64,000 nucleotides of DNA, taken from the NCBI RefSeq assembly GCF_019649055.1, contig NW_026570279.1, positions 1-64,000 of the forward strand, given 5' to 3'. How positions within the stretch are numbered: the first letter of the stretch is position 1; each line of letters starts with the position of its first letter. Source of the stretch: Paramacrobiotus metropolitanus. Its lineage: Eukaryota > Tardigrada > Eutardigrada > Parachela > Macrobiotidae. Below are positions 8,894-18,902 of this stretch, in pieces. A program made the translations under genes and the position numbers. The notes beneath the pieces were generated by a model. That model did no database searches and was not told where the DNA came from. It worked only from the letters and a program-made list of their open reading frames with translations.

Positions 8894-9135
8894 CGACTAA
8901 GTCTTTTTGGCCCGCCATACACCTTGGACCGTCGAAAAAACGACTAAGTCCATTTGGCCCGCCATCAACCGCGGACAGTCGAAAAATCGACTAAGTCTTT
9001 TGGCCCGTCCAACGACGTGGCCCACCGAAAATTTTCCAAGTCTTCTGGCCCGTCCAACGACGTGGCCACTGGAAAATCGACTAAGTCTTTTGGCCCGTCC
9101 AATGACGTGGCTCATCAAAAAGCGACTAAGTCCAC
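8894..9135 (+). repeat. Tandem array of about six 44-47 bp units
   Basis: Each unit starts with CGACTAAGTC followed by TTTTGGCCCG. Unit starts are near 8894, 8941, 8988, 9034 (degenerate), 9078 and 9123, a spacing of 44-47 bp. Within the units, CGTCGAAAAA or CAGTCGAAAAA precedes the next start. Because 45 and 48 are multiples of three, open frames appear across it without meaning. Confidence 0.8.
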
Positions 9136-9221
9136 AACGGAGAGCCAAAACCGGTTATACAGGACCCACACCCCTCCAAAGGCTGGAAGCAAGGCCATAC
9201 CATTCCGGAACCCTGTATCCC

Positions 9222-10250
9222 GGTCCAGAGCATGTCAGAGACCATGTTTGGACCGCCCCAACGGGTTTGGTCCATTACACCACTTGGTCCTCGGACTTAG
9301 AAATTTTCTCCATTATGGCCTTCCTGGACTTAGAAGATTTTTGGACCTAGGCGCATGACCAAACCGGCATGCAAGGCCAAAACCGGTCCAAATTAGAGAC
9401 CCATATGGGCCATCCAAACGGAGTCGGTCCAAGCATACCATTTTGGATAGCAGGAGCACCCCTCCCGCTCAGAGGCATCATTTAAAAGCCTTTATGAGCA
9501 CCCTAACGGGTTTGGTCCATTTCACTACAGGAGCACCTCTCCTGTTCAGAGACATCACTCTGGCCCACCATGGACCGCCCAACCGGGCCTGGTCCACCAC
9601 AATCAGGAAGGGGACAACCTGTCCTTGCGCATGCAACCGTGCCTTCCATACACCGCACCGCTGGATTTACTTCACTGGACCCCTGTGGACATCTCTGGGA
9701 ACCGTCGCCCCGGATTCACAGGACCAGACATATCCTACCGGATAAAGCGGACCGTTGACTAGGACCCCTGTGGACAAAAGCGGCCCTGTGGTACACCTAG
9801 TCGGAATAAGCCTTTTGTTTTGTCTAGTTTTTTAACCAAACCTGGTTTTTCTAGACTTTAATAACCAAAGATGATGTTTTTATTTAGCCATTTAACCAAA
9901 GGAATTGGCTTTGGGATCTTTAACTATGATCAATCTTTAATTCTCACCGGAATTGTGATCTTTTTTATTTCGATGTTTAACCTACGAGCCTTATAAACTT
10001 TATTTTTTTACTTGTTCGACCAACCAAGCCTTCAACCACACTGGAACCCCCAGCAACCAGAGTGCACTCCGGCTTTTGGCCGTTCGGTGCACTGCACCGC
10101 GGGTCTGGAGGCAGCAACCCTACCGGGTCTAGAGACAAAGTGGCATCCGGCCCTACCGGGTATCGGATCCTGGCACCCTACCGGGTTGGCCAGGGGCAGA
10201 GTCGGAAGGTGCTCGCAGGAGCTCCCACTCCCGCCCAGAGGCATGTCAGA
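9222..10250 (+). repeat. Dispersed short repeats of the block (GGAGCACC, CAGAGGCAT, GGGTTTGGTCCA)
   Basis: The segments GGAGCACCCCTCCCGCTCAG near 9451, GGAGCACCTCTCCTGTTCAG near 9528 and GGAGCTCCCACTCCCGCCCA near 10218 are related, each followed by AGAG(G/A)CAT. ACGGGTTTGGTCCATT occurs near 9260 and 9507. TACCGGGT recurs near 10123, 10157 and 10181. No coding is supported. Confidence 0.5.
9786..10030 (+). other. AT-rich stretch with repeated TTAACCAAA
   Basis: Composition changes abruptly from GC-rich to T-rich. TTAACCAAA occurs near 9831 and 9891, with AATAACCAAAG near 9860. It has no open frame. It could be the 3' untranslated end or a junction of the block. Confidence 0.5.
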
Positions 10251-10640
10251 GACCGCTCACTCGAGGCGGTAGACACCTCTTGTGGCTTTGCTCTGTCGCC
10301 CGCCCGCACATGGCTACTCCATTCGTGCCGCGCTATTACGCTGCTTACTCAGCGTATACTTTGTCTACGCTGACCAATCAGCGCATTTCTCTGCACTCTT
10401 GGGGGTGGAGCCCTGCGCCTACGGGCGATTCCATGCTTTGCAGCATCAGCTGTTGCATACCCGCAGCACGCGGAATCATTAATCACGATTCCTCACCAGC
10501 GCACTGCAGGCACGTTTTCCAGCTTTTCCCGCATTGGGTTTTCTGTTGGTTTTTGTGTTGTTGTTGTTGCTTTATTGTGCCAATAAAGGCGATATTTGCC
10601 CCATTTTCCATCTGCTTCTGTGTCATATCTGACAGTTAAT
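10031..10640 (+). promoter_or_regulatory. Possible LTR-like or promoter-like segment (CCAAT and AATAAA signals)
   Basis: The segment contains GACCAATCAGCGC (a CCAAT box in classic context) near 10371 and CCAATAAAGG, which carries the polyadenylation hexamer, near 10580, with a T/G-rich stretch around. This order could be a promoter followed by a polyA signal, as in an LTR, but no second copy is in the window to confirm it. Confidence 0.25.
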
Positions 10641-11317
10641 TTATTGTCTTGTGCAACGGGACACTGTCCCCTCAAGGCATTTGACATTCCAAAAACATGA
10701 TAAACAGCAAAGGTCACACAAAAAAACAACATGCGATGGCATATTTAGCGAGTGAGAAAAGAAAAACAGTCATTAGTGCAGTATAATCATAGCAAATTGA
10801 GTTCGGCTAAGCAAGCAACAGAAATTGTGAAAAGGAAAGTACACAAAGTGAGCAGAAAACTACGAAAGTCAAAAGTCATGTCGGCAGTGTGTTATAATTA
10901 TAAGATATTGGCTTAATGAAATGGATAAAAAGGGAGGGAAGCGATCGCACTGGTGTCCATGCGTAAAACCAAAACCCACTTACTGTTATTATTAGTACAA
11001 GTTTTTACAATTTTCAAAAATTTTAATAATCTTGCGGGAAAAATGGAAAGCATGGACACTTACGTGCGTAATCGCACTACTGATTTACAAGCCAGTATCT
11101 GTGTTGCGGTAATTTTAACAAAACTGCTGGTCGAACAATCTGACAAAAAGCATGCAACCAAGAAATATCCTCCGACGTTGTTGAAGGTCCACATACCAAG
11201 GCAGTGACCGGCCGATCGGCTAGGAGGAATTCGGAAAGAGTTTAGCAACCTAAAATAAAGAAACCTAGAAAATCCCGTATTATTATTTGTTCAGGCTACG
11301 AAAACGTTTAACACAGT
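10641..11317. other. No gene seen; probable 3' flank or UTR of the minus-strand retrotransposon
   Basis: A-rich, with only short open frames that have no protein character. The right part, next to the retrotransposon frames, may be its 3' untranslated region. Confidence 0.5.
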
Positions 11318-11758
11318 TCAGTTCCTCCAACAAACGGTATCCAGCGCATTCTTAAACACGTTAAGTGAGGCGTAGTCTTTCTTATCCAGAGTCATTTCAT
11401 TCCATAACTGGACCAGGCGACTGGAGAGTGAGTCCGAGGAAGGAGGCAACGTAATCCCGCACAACGTTGTAGGTGCCGCCGTTATAGGAAAGGGATGCGC
11501 AGACAGCCTATCCGCCGATCTTGTATGACCTGAAATACAAGACAAGGCGGCAGCAGTTTGTTCAAAGGGTAAGAAAAACCGTTTTCCCAGAGGGATATGG
11601 TTAAAAACAAGCTTGTAGACTAAAACCAAGCTGCGTTTCAATCTGCGCAGTTCAAAACAATCCCACTTAAGCTCCAATAATCGTTCGTTAAAGCTTTCAC
11701 TACCAAGACAGGGAGAGTACACAAACGTTCTAAGCAGCGCTCTAATTTGTCTCGGCAA
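11318..11758 (-). CDS. Retrotransposon ORF2 C-terminal tail
   Basis: This frame takes over from the reverse transcriptase near 11720 and reads LGSESFNERLLELKWDCFEL, then RRLKRSLVLVYKLVFNHIPL, the conserved helical tail after the RT in CR1/Jockey-type elements, ending FKNALDTVCWRN. The overlap with the RT frame shows a single-base break near CTCTCCCTGTC. It is not an independent gene. Confidence 0.85.
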   Translation of the reverse strand: MPRQIRALLRTFVYSPCLGSESFNERLLELKWDCFELRRLKRSLVLVYKLVFNHIPLGKRFFLPFEQTAAALSCISGHTRSADRLSAHPFPITAAPTTLCGITLPPSSDSLSSRLVQLWNEMTLDKKDYASLNVFKNALDTVCWRN

Positions 11759-13587
11759 GTTTTGTTAGCGGGAGCAATAAAAGGGCAACAGTAATCAAAC
11801 GATGTGAAGACCAACGACTTATACAACTGAATACGAGCAGCGGAATCGGCTTTTCTGAACGCGACGTTAATCCAGCGAGTTTTTTTACGCAATTTAGTCA
11901 CCAAATTACCTGTATTATCTTTGAACTTTAAACTGCGATCAAGAAGTACGCCTAAGTATTTCCCACATTCAGTTTTAACTATCGCATTGCCATTGAGATA
12001 GTACTGAGAATTACAATTTGGAGCTTGTTTTTTAGAAAAAGAAACATGAAACGATTTCGCAGCGTTGAAAACGAGTTTGTTACGACGTGCCCAATTCTCT
12101 ACTGCAGTAAGATCTGACAGTAACGCGATTTCATCACCTTTCGATATTATGGGTCTGTAAAGGGCTATGTCATCGGCAAACAAAAGTAATTCGCTATTAT
12201 AAATTAGCGCTGAAGGTAAAAAATTTAGTACGCAGATAAAGAAACAAGGCCCTACAGTTGAGCCTTGCGGTACACCACTGGTAACCTCTTCAACTTCCGA
12301 TACACAGCCGTTTACAATTACACACTGCTTTCTGCCCTTCAGATAATCAGAAATTAGATGGACTACTTGACTACTGATCCCCAGATTAATTAAAGCATTT
12401 AAAATAATGTGATGATCACATTTGTCAAATGCTTTCGAACAGTCCAAGAATAGCGCATGCACTTCAACATTATTTTCAATAAAATCAGTTGTGGATTTAA
12501 TAAACCAAGAAATCTGAAGTTCACATGAGCGCTTCTCCCTGTAACCAAACTGGTGGTCTGTTAATTGATGATTCTTTTTCAGAACATTACGAATATGTTC
12601 ATCAATGCAACGTTCAAAAATTTTTGAGACAGGGTTTAACAAGGAAATAGGCCGATAATTCTGGAGATTGGTTTGATCTTTGCTATCTTTTAGAATGGGA
12701 GAAATGTAAGAAAGTTTCCATCGTTCAGGGTAACAACCTTCATTTAGCGCTGCAGTGAAAAACATTTTAAGTGGTCTAGTAACTGCACTGGCACACACTT
12801 TTAAAAGTTTGGTCGTTATTTCGAACGGGCCGCTAGACGATGAAGACGACGAGCTTGCAATGTGATAAAAAATCATTTCCTCTGTTATTTCAAAAGGTTC
12901 AGCTTTGTTATTTACACATAAATCAACATTAGATCCGTGACAATGACGATCACACGGCCCCTGCGACTTTGCGAACATCACATTCAGAGCGGTAGCTTTT
13001 GCGAGATCTGTGCATAGAACTGAGCCGTCATCCATTTTCAGCGGTGGAATTCCAGTTTTATCATCGGTTGACTTGACGTATTGCCAAAATTTTCGCGGGT
13101 TATTGCGTGCTGCCGTTGCAGCCTCGCTGATCTGACAGTTTTCGAAATTGCGTACTAACTTTTCCGTATACTTACACAGATTTTTCCATTTAAGCTTGTA
13201 ATGCAAAGCGAGGTTAGCATCGTTATTTTTCAAAGAATTTCGGTAGTTTTTGAAAGCAGTAGCTTGCTTTCTAATAGCTCTTTTAACGTTAACAGGGTAA
13301 ACAACGCCGCCTTTACGTTTCGCTTGACCATAGACAAAATACCGCTTCGCAATTGACAGAAACAAAGACTCAAAAATTAGCACACGCTTGTTGGTATCAG
13401 CATTTCGAAAATGTCCGTCCCAGTTAACCGCTACCAAATCGTTAACAAAATTAGCAACCTGGTCTTGGGCAATTTTCCAAGTGGGAGGAATGAAAGTAGA
13501 AGATTTTTTACGCTTTATAGCTAAAGATAGCTCAAACGCTGCATGATCATTTGAAACAGAAGGAGGACTTACGGGCGTAATATTCAT
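11638..13587 (-). CDS. Retrotransposon ORF2, reverse transcriptase domain
   Basis: The frame covers about 649 codons. Motifs in order: WKLSYISPILKDSKD, NYRPISLLNPVSKIFE (RT-1/2), HQFGYREKRSCELQ, FLDCSKAFDKCDH (motif A, catalytic Asp), SGVPQGSTVGPCFF (motif B), LLLFADDIALYRPI (motif C, catalytic DD), LVFNAAKSFHVSFSK (motif D) and KYLGVLLDRSLKF (motif E). All catalytic aspartates are present, so this domain could be active. A run of Ser codons lies before the RT (SSSSSSSSG). The frame goes off near 11720, where the proper C-terminal sequence continues in the overlapping frame. Confidence 0.92.
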   Translation of the reverse strand: MNITPVSPPSVSNDHAAFELSLAIKRKKSSTFIPPTWKIAQDQVANFVNDLVAVNWDGHFRNADTNKRVLIFESLFLSIAKRYFVYGQAKRKGGVVYPVNVKRAIRKQATAFKNYRNSLKNNDANLALHYKLKWKNLCKYTEKLVRNFENCQISEAATAARNNPRKFWQYVKSTDDKTGIPPLKMDDGSVLCTDLAKATALNVMFAKSQGPCDRHCHGSNVDLCVNNKAEPFEITEEMIFYHIASSSSSSSSGPFEITTKLLKVCASAVTRPLKMFFTAALNEGCYPERWKLSYISPILKDSKDQTNLQNYRPISLLNPVSKIFERCIDEHIRNVLKKNHQLTDHQFGYREKRSCELQISWFIKSTTDFIENNVEVHALFLDCSKAFDKCDHHIILNALINLGISSQVVHLISDYLKGRKQCVIVNGCVSEVEEVTSGVPQGSTVGPCFFICVLNFLPSALIYNSELLLFADDIALYRPIISKGDEIALLSDLTAVENWARRNKLVFNAAKSFHVSFSKKQAPNCNSQYYLNGNAIVKTECGKYLGVLLDRSLKFKDNTGNLVTKLRKKTRWINVAFRKADSAARIQLYKSLVFTSFDYCCPFIAPANKTCRDKLERCLERLCTLPVLVVKALTNDYWSLSGIVLNCAD

Positions 13588-13589
13588 TA

Positions 13590-14311
13590 CTAAATTTTTT
13601 TGGTGACAGAATGCACAAATCTAAACAGTCGAGTTGGAAAATCTACGATTTGAGTTAATCGAAATTCTTTTAAAGCGGAAATTAGTTCTTCCCCCGTTAC
13701 CGAATTTCCTTCATTGTTGCGCCAGTTAATTTCAGGTAAGTTGAAATCACGTAGTATTATTAATTTAGACATAGTTTCTATAGGGATGACAGATTCAAGA
13801 TGAGTAACAAACACTGGTAGTAGAGCACGTACTTTAGACGGAGACAAATAGACACAGACAATGACCCTGTCGATTACCGGAACTTCGACAAAAATCGCCT
13901 CAACGGACGTTAGCTCATACTCAGTTCGTCTAAAACTTTTCATGTTTTTACGCACAACGATTGCCACACCACCACCATATCCGTATTCACGTCGTTTACG
14001 AAAAACATTGAAGGAACGCAGATCCGCAAATTTGTTATCGGTTATAGCCTCATTATCCCACGTCTCAGTAAGACCAGTTATATCCGCGTTTGCACAAAAG
14101 AATTTTACCTGACTACTTTTGTTCTTAACACTGTTAATGTTACAATAACGAACAACTACTGTCTTCAGATGGCGAAGGTTTTGGCTGGTCATTAACTTTA
14201 GCCTATCTTGGAAACACGAATCTTCATTGTTCACTATCACGGAACTATCGTTAATGCAGTTGTTAACATAATTATCACTGTGGATAACTTGACCTGTACA
14301 TTCGGCAGTAG
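13590..14311 (-). CDS. Retrotransposon ORF2 N-part, AP-type endonuclease domain
   Basis: The sequence follows the exonuclease-endonuclease-phosphatase fold: CNINSVKNKSSQVKFF at the start (N for metal binding), ITGLTETW (the catalytic E), YGGGVAIVVRK, then VYLSPSK and IILRDFNLPEINW. The last normally reads GDFN; here Gly is Arg, next to a catalytic Asp/Asn pair that is kept. The frame is open upstream to at least the end of ORF1, so the true start overlaps ORF1. It stops at a TAG after a run of seven A (plus-strand T 13595-13601). The reverse transcriptase frame continues at once in the next phase, so one base appears to be lost in that run. Confidence 0.85.
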
Positions 14312-15313
14312 TTAAATTTTGCGGTGAAGCTGCATGTTTTTTACCGAACTGTTATAAAACATTCTCGATTTATACAAATTCTGGTAAACAGTACAGTATT
14401 CATGCGCGAAAGCCGCATGTGGATTTTTGGCATCGAATTTATCAGCTCTTTTACAGTTAACGCAAACGCAGTTGAACGCAGGGTCAGTTTCGGGACAGTT
14501 AACAGAAAGGTGTGGTTTTGCACAGTATCCACACACTGCGTCTTTTTCACATTTCACTGCTACGTGGTAAAATTCACAACATTTCTTACACTGTGGCACA
14601 TAGAAATGGTCGCTGACAGGGCAGGAATACCAACCAAGCAATACGGATTTTTTAGCAATTAAAACATTATGCGTTTCTCCATCATCATCGATAACAACTG
14701 CATAGGTCAAAGGATTAGGGCGGGTGCTGTTTAGCTTTTTCACGATTTTAATTTCGCTATCAGCGCGTAAATTCTTCAGTTTTAAATCATTCATAAAATC
14801 ATCTTCAGACATAGCAACTGGAATCCTACGAATTATCATGCGATGCTTGCGCGTTTTCGGCTTTTCGACGTTTACTCCAAGCGTTTCACTGTGTTCTTTT
14901 AATAACGCTTCACCCTTAACTGCATCGTCAGGAGTTCGAAATTCAACAATTACCGACTTACCAAAACCTGAACGGACATTTGTTACATTGGTGCCTTCGG
15001 CTCCAGCTGGGATCGTAGTCGATAAAACTTTGCAAAAATCCGTCATCTCTTTTGCTGTTTTACGGGACTGGCTGGGCACTGACAAATCTTTCAGTTTAAG
15101 GACGAGGACGTTCTTGTTGGGGACATGCTTGGAATTCGTCACTGCGCTCCTTGAGGTCATAGTGGCATACGTTGGTTTCGATGCGGCGGGCAGGACATTT
15201 TGTTGTTGAAGAGATGCAATTTCCGACAGGGCGGCTTTGTGTAGTTCTTGCAGGGAATCGGTCAACTCCAGCACAGCACGACCGTCAGTGGTCAGAGCAT
15301 GATAATCATTCAA
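14312..15313 (-). CDS. Retrotransposon ORF1, gag-like RNA-binding protein
   Basis: The frame covers about 333 codons. The C-terminal third has consecutive zinc knuckles: CKKCCEFYHVAVKC (CX2CX4HX4C), CGYCAKPHLSVNC (CX2CX3HX4C) and a third Cys/His cluster from CVNCKR to HEYC. The middle (KSVIVEFRTPDDAVKGEALL, MIIRRIPVAMSEDDF) resembles the RNA-recognition-like part of such proteins. No ATG starts this stretch: the frame stays open upstream to an ATG followed by a run of nine G (plus positions 15419-15427), out of frame by one base, which would be the natural start if the run were ten. ORF1 proteins coat the element RNA. It ends by overlapping the start of ORF2. Confidence 0.85.
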   Translation of the reverse strand: MNDYHALTTDGRAVLELTDSLQELHKAALSEIASLQQQNVLPAASKPTYATMTSRSAVTNSKHVPNKNVLVLKLKDLSVPSQSRKTAKEMTDFCKVLSTTIPAGAEGTNVTNVRSGFGKSVIVEFRTPDDAVKGEALLKEHSETLGVNVEKPKTRKHRMIIRRIPVAMSEDDFMNDLKLKNLRADSEIKIVKKLNSTRPNPLTYAVVIDDDGETHNVLIAKKSVLLGWYSCPVSDHFYVPQCKKCCEFYHVAVKCEKDAVCGYCAKPHLSVNCPETDPAFNCVCVNCKRADKFDAKNPHAAFAHEYCTVYQNLYKSRMFYNSSVKNMQLHRKI

Positions 15314-15689
15314 TTTTTTACATGCAAGAAAATTCGCAACGAACCGATTAATTTTGGCAATTGATTGGGAAAAATCCAGGAGAGGAATTTCGCAGGTAAT
15401 AATTGAACTATTACTATTCCCCCCCCCATGATGGGGAAAAGCGAAAGGTCACACCGTATTCACCAGTGAAAAGTTCAACCCGGATACGTTATTCTTCGCT
15501 AACGAGAAAGTTAGATACGCACGCGAGACGCTCAAGCGAAGAGTGAAGTGGCTAGTATAGTACGGCTTTATTTTGGAAAGGTCAATATAAATATAAAAAG
15601 CCAGAAGTGTAGACAACATTTTTTTGAGACTATGATTGTAATCGTATATGCGCTTTCGTAGTCATATTTTATAAGACGTAACGCCGTTC

Positions 15690-16640
15690 TAACGTTTTTA
15701 ATTTCTGACGTTCTAACGTTTTTAAGGGAAGTGCCCGGTACATGGTACCAAATACATGTACATGCACGAAAACTGTTACCTTCGCGCACTCACAAACCCT
15801 TTTTTATTTCGGTTTATGGCATTTGCAGCCAGAATACTTGTACCGTATACACTGGCGTTGCGCAACATGCGGTTCGGGAGTTATGGTTGTTAGAAAACTA
15901 AAATTTAAATGTGCCCAGGTGTACCAAAAGTCTCGTTTTGGACCGATCTCCCTCAAATTTTGCATGTAAATGCACATAACCACGAAGAACGTTTTTACAC
16001 CGATCCACTGTTTTAGCATGTTTTTCAAATTTTAAAATGAATTTCAAAAATTTTAAAATTCATTTTAAAATTTGAAAAAAATTATGGAAGTTTGGATCGG
16101 TGTAAAAACGATCGTCATGGTAATGTGCATTTACGTGCAATTACAATTAGACTTTTGGTACACCTGAACGCATTTACACTTTTTGGAATCTTCTTACAGC
16201 CATAACTCCCGAACCGGATGTTGTGCGCACAAACGGTTTTCACGCCAATGTATACAAATCTTCTGGCTTCAAAACGTCATAAACCGAAACAACAATGTGT
16301 TTTTGAGCGCGCGAAAGCGGAAGTTTTCGTGCATGTACACGAATTTGGTACCATGTACCGGGCCAATTCCCTTAACTTTACACGTTTTAACGTTCTGGTA
16401 TTCTCCCGTTCTCATGTTCGGACGGTGTGGATTTCTGATGTTCGAACGTTCTGAAGTTTGATGTTTTAACGTTCTAATGTTCTAACGTTGCCGCGTTCTT
16501 AATTTTTTACGTACTGACAATTTGATAGTCAAACGTTCTGACGTTCTGAATGACGTTCGGACGTTTTTAATTTTTCACCTTCTGTTTACCTGACGTTCTG
16601 CCTTCGGACGTTTTGACCTCTAATATTTTTACGCTCTACA
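15690..16640. repeat. Degenerate ACGTTCT-rich array
   Basis: The word ACGTTCT or AACGTT recurs many times at 15690-15724 and 16374-16620, with variants such as GACGTTCGGACG. It is interrupted by the foldback element described next, which therefore inserted into it. Confidence 0.7.
15726..16371. mobile_element. Foldback transposon (MITE), copy 1, flanked by TTAA
   Basis: About 646 bp that is almost one imperfect palindrome. The left end GGGAAGTGCCCGGTACATGG and right end CCATGTACCGGGCCAATTCC mirror each other; the centre near 16050 is TTTTAAAATGAATTTCAAAA-like. TTAA is present on both sides (15722-15725 and 16372-16375), the target of piggyBac- and Kolobok-type elements. It has no coding capacity. 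Relatives occur at 28549 and 62630. Confidence 0.85.
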
Positions 16641-18902
16641 GTAGTCAATATCACCATTGTGATATCGCTATCAATGCCCTTTAATAATGAGAAAGATTCT
16701 CTGAAAGAATCTGAGTATAACGAGGTCAGATAGTCATCATGCGCTGAGCCTATAAATGGAGCGAAGACGGATGCCGGATTTCAAGCAGGACGAAGCAAGA
16801 TATTTAAGCGCCCTTGCGTTAAAACGTTACTTTCTGTCTGAATAAAATTTTTGTCGTTCTTCCCTATCCGGCCCACCCTGTTTTCTTGTTCTTTTCCGAG
16901 AGCATTTGAAAAGAACGTTTTTGTTGTTATACTACTTGACGATGTGCATCTTACTGTTTTGTTGTTGCTTTGTGTTCATCCTGTTTTCTGTTTGTTGCCA
17001 TGAATGTAAAGATGCAAGACCCGGCGCACAAACATCGCGCCCAACTTAATAAACCCATGGCGAAAGATCCATCTGTTTTCCTCTTGCTTCCCATAGACCG
17101 TTCTTATTCCATTGAATAACCCTGTGTACCCATAAAGCTTTTCATGCCTAAGTAGCCCTAATGCCTTTTATGTGTTTCAAAAGGAAAACATTTGAGTTTT
17201 TCGTGCTTGCAATTCTTTGTCAGCATACACTCGGCATCGTCTCGGATGCGTAAAATTTCGGCAACTTGTCATGTTTAACCGCTTGCCCAACGCATAAAGG
17301 CAATAGTTTCTGCCAACCTTGTATACATTGCCCGCACGGCATGGCCTGTTTTAATTACGTACTTACTTCTTCGCTAAGGCAGTTTCTTCAACATGTTAAT
17401 CCAAATTATAGTCTTCTGTAAGAGGGATAATGCGGTAGGAAACCAATTCAGAGCTTTTTCTGTGTTCATACAAAACGGACTCACGTTTAGCAAATAATAC
17501 CCTTTTTCTGCACAACATGCGGCCGTTTCCTATGGTCAAAAAATCACTTGTTTGCGTATTAAGCAATAATACGAGGTGGAAATGATTATGTCTTTCTATT
17601 TACTTTGAACCAGGTTAATATTAATAAGTATCCACTGTATCTGAAATTTCGCTGTAAAACGCGCATAAAACGAAATCAGATCTGAATTGTATCCAGACTG
17701 ACAGCAAGTTCCTGGAAATTTACAAAAGGCTTCCTAAATTTTGGCAATCGTGTTTCAAAACTGAAACCCGATTGCCGGATCATTTCTTTATAAGGAAATT
17801 GATTTCATTAAAATCATCAGGAGATTCTACGGCAAATACTCCAGATCTCTATGTGTACCCCTTATTTAGTCGCAACCGCGGCACATTTATTCCGATACTG
17901 CCTACGGATGAGCCGTTTCTCCGTTGTGGACGATAAAAATCAGACTTGATGTTAAACGTTCTCCGACAAGAACGAGCAGGCGCATGGCATGCTCGAACTT
18001 ACGAAAATTTATGTCGTAACGGTTAGTCGTGCACTTAGTAGACGCGTTTTATTCAGTCCGAAAGCTGTTGGTTGTTTCTGACTTTATGCTATGCCTATGA
18101 CGTGTTATATTTCCGTCTCTCCAGCTCGAGATTTGCAAAGATGCTTTGAGGACTTCGAAGCCTTGCAGACAGAAACCAAGGCTGCCGCCCACCGAATACG
18201 GAACAGACGGTACCTAGCCATCTGCAAACTTTCGAAAAAATTAATTTGTTTGAATAAAACGGGTTTAAGTTAGCAAAACCAAAGCAAAACCATAATATTT
18301 CCCCTGACCTTGGTTTGAACAGAATTATATATAACAGTTGTGGTTTTTTTGGGTCTTCTCTGCATTTTCGCTTGAAGAGAATTTTCGATTGTGCTTACAA
18401 TACTCGCTTTGCAGGAAGCCTGCTTTCTGAGCAGGACACGAACGTTTTGCACTTTTTTATTTATTCAAATGCCGGAATTCGGGTAATATATTTTCATCAC
18501 TGACAATATTCTTGAATATAGGCTCGAACTGACTCAATCCTGACCAGATTTGTTTTTTTAATCAGAAGCTATTGCTTTGTGGAACCTTGATTATGAAAAT
18601 CGCCCGCCACACAAATTTCCTCGTACTACTTCAAAGCCAAATAATTTTCTACAACTACAGGGTAAATACTAAGCAGTCAACATAATATAATGAATGTTGA
18701 TAATTATAAGTGCCATTGTGAGTTACAATGCTCCCTTCCGCTGAGTTCCGTGACTCGCACCAATCCGAAACAGGCTCAGAGATTCTCATTCGTTCTTTAC
18801 AATTACACTAGCATAGTATGGAAATTCGCCGGTCATTGCGTAGTATGGAAATGTGTTTAAGATGGCGTGGATGAAAAGTCCACTGCGCAGTTTGATCGTT
18901 CT
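16641..18902. other. No gene seen
   Basis: This is AT-rich sequence with only short open frames that lack protein character or splice-site support. It may include the 3' UTR of the minus-strand cyclase gene next to 18903. Confidence 0.5.

Larger units (their letters stand above)
1..10640 (+). other. GC-rich block with a relay of long open frames, then repeats; unrecognised element
   Basis: This block is GC-rich and full of the words CCAACGG, GGCCA and ACCGG, while the DNA after about 9.8 kb is AT-rich. Plus-strand open frames follow one another almost without a gap from about 200 to 5918 and from 6088 to 8051, changing frame repeatedly, most often by minus one. After 8051 come degenerate repeats, a roughly 46-bp tandem array, an AT-rich stretch with three TTAACCAAA words, and a segment with a CCAAT box and AATAAA. 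No reverse transcriptase, integrase or transposase is visible. It could be the non-pol part of a large retroelement, an endogenised or other mobile element, or a very fast-evolving host gene. The left boundary lies outside the window. Confidence 0.6.
11281..15430 (-). mobile_element. Non-LTR retrotransposon (CR1/Jockey group), nearly full-length
   Basis: Reading right to left, the element has a gag-like ORF1 with zinc knuckles, an apurinic-type endonuclease, a reverse transcriptase and a typical C-terminal tail, in the usual order and on one strand. It moves by target-primed reverse transcription of its own RNA. Frames are long and well conserved, so it is young, but three or four single-base breaks interrupt them (near 15423, 13598 and 11720). 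Zinc-knuckle ORF1 is Jockey-like, while the C-terminal tail resembles CR1-type elements, so I leave the clade open. I could not fix the exact 3' end or a target duplication. Confidence 0.85.

Noticed and set aside
8894-9135. CRISPR-like array
   Set aside because: The units are contiguous tandem repeats without unique spacers, and the DNA is eukaryotic.
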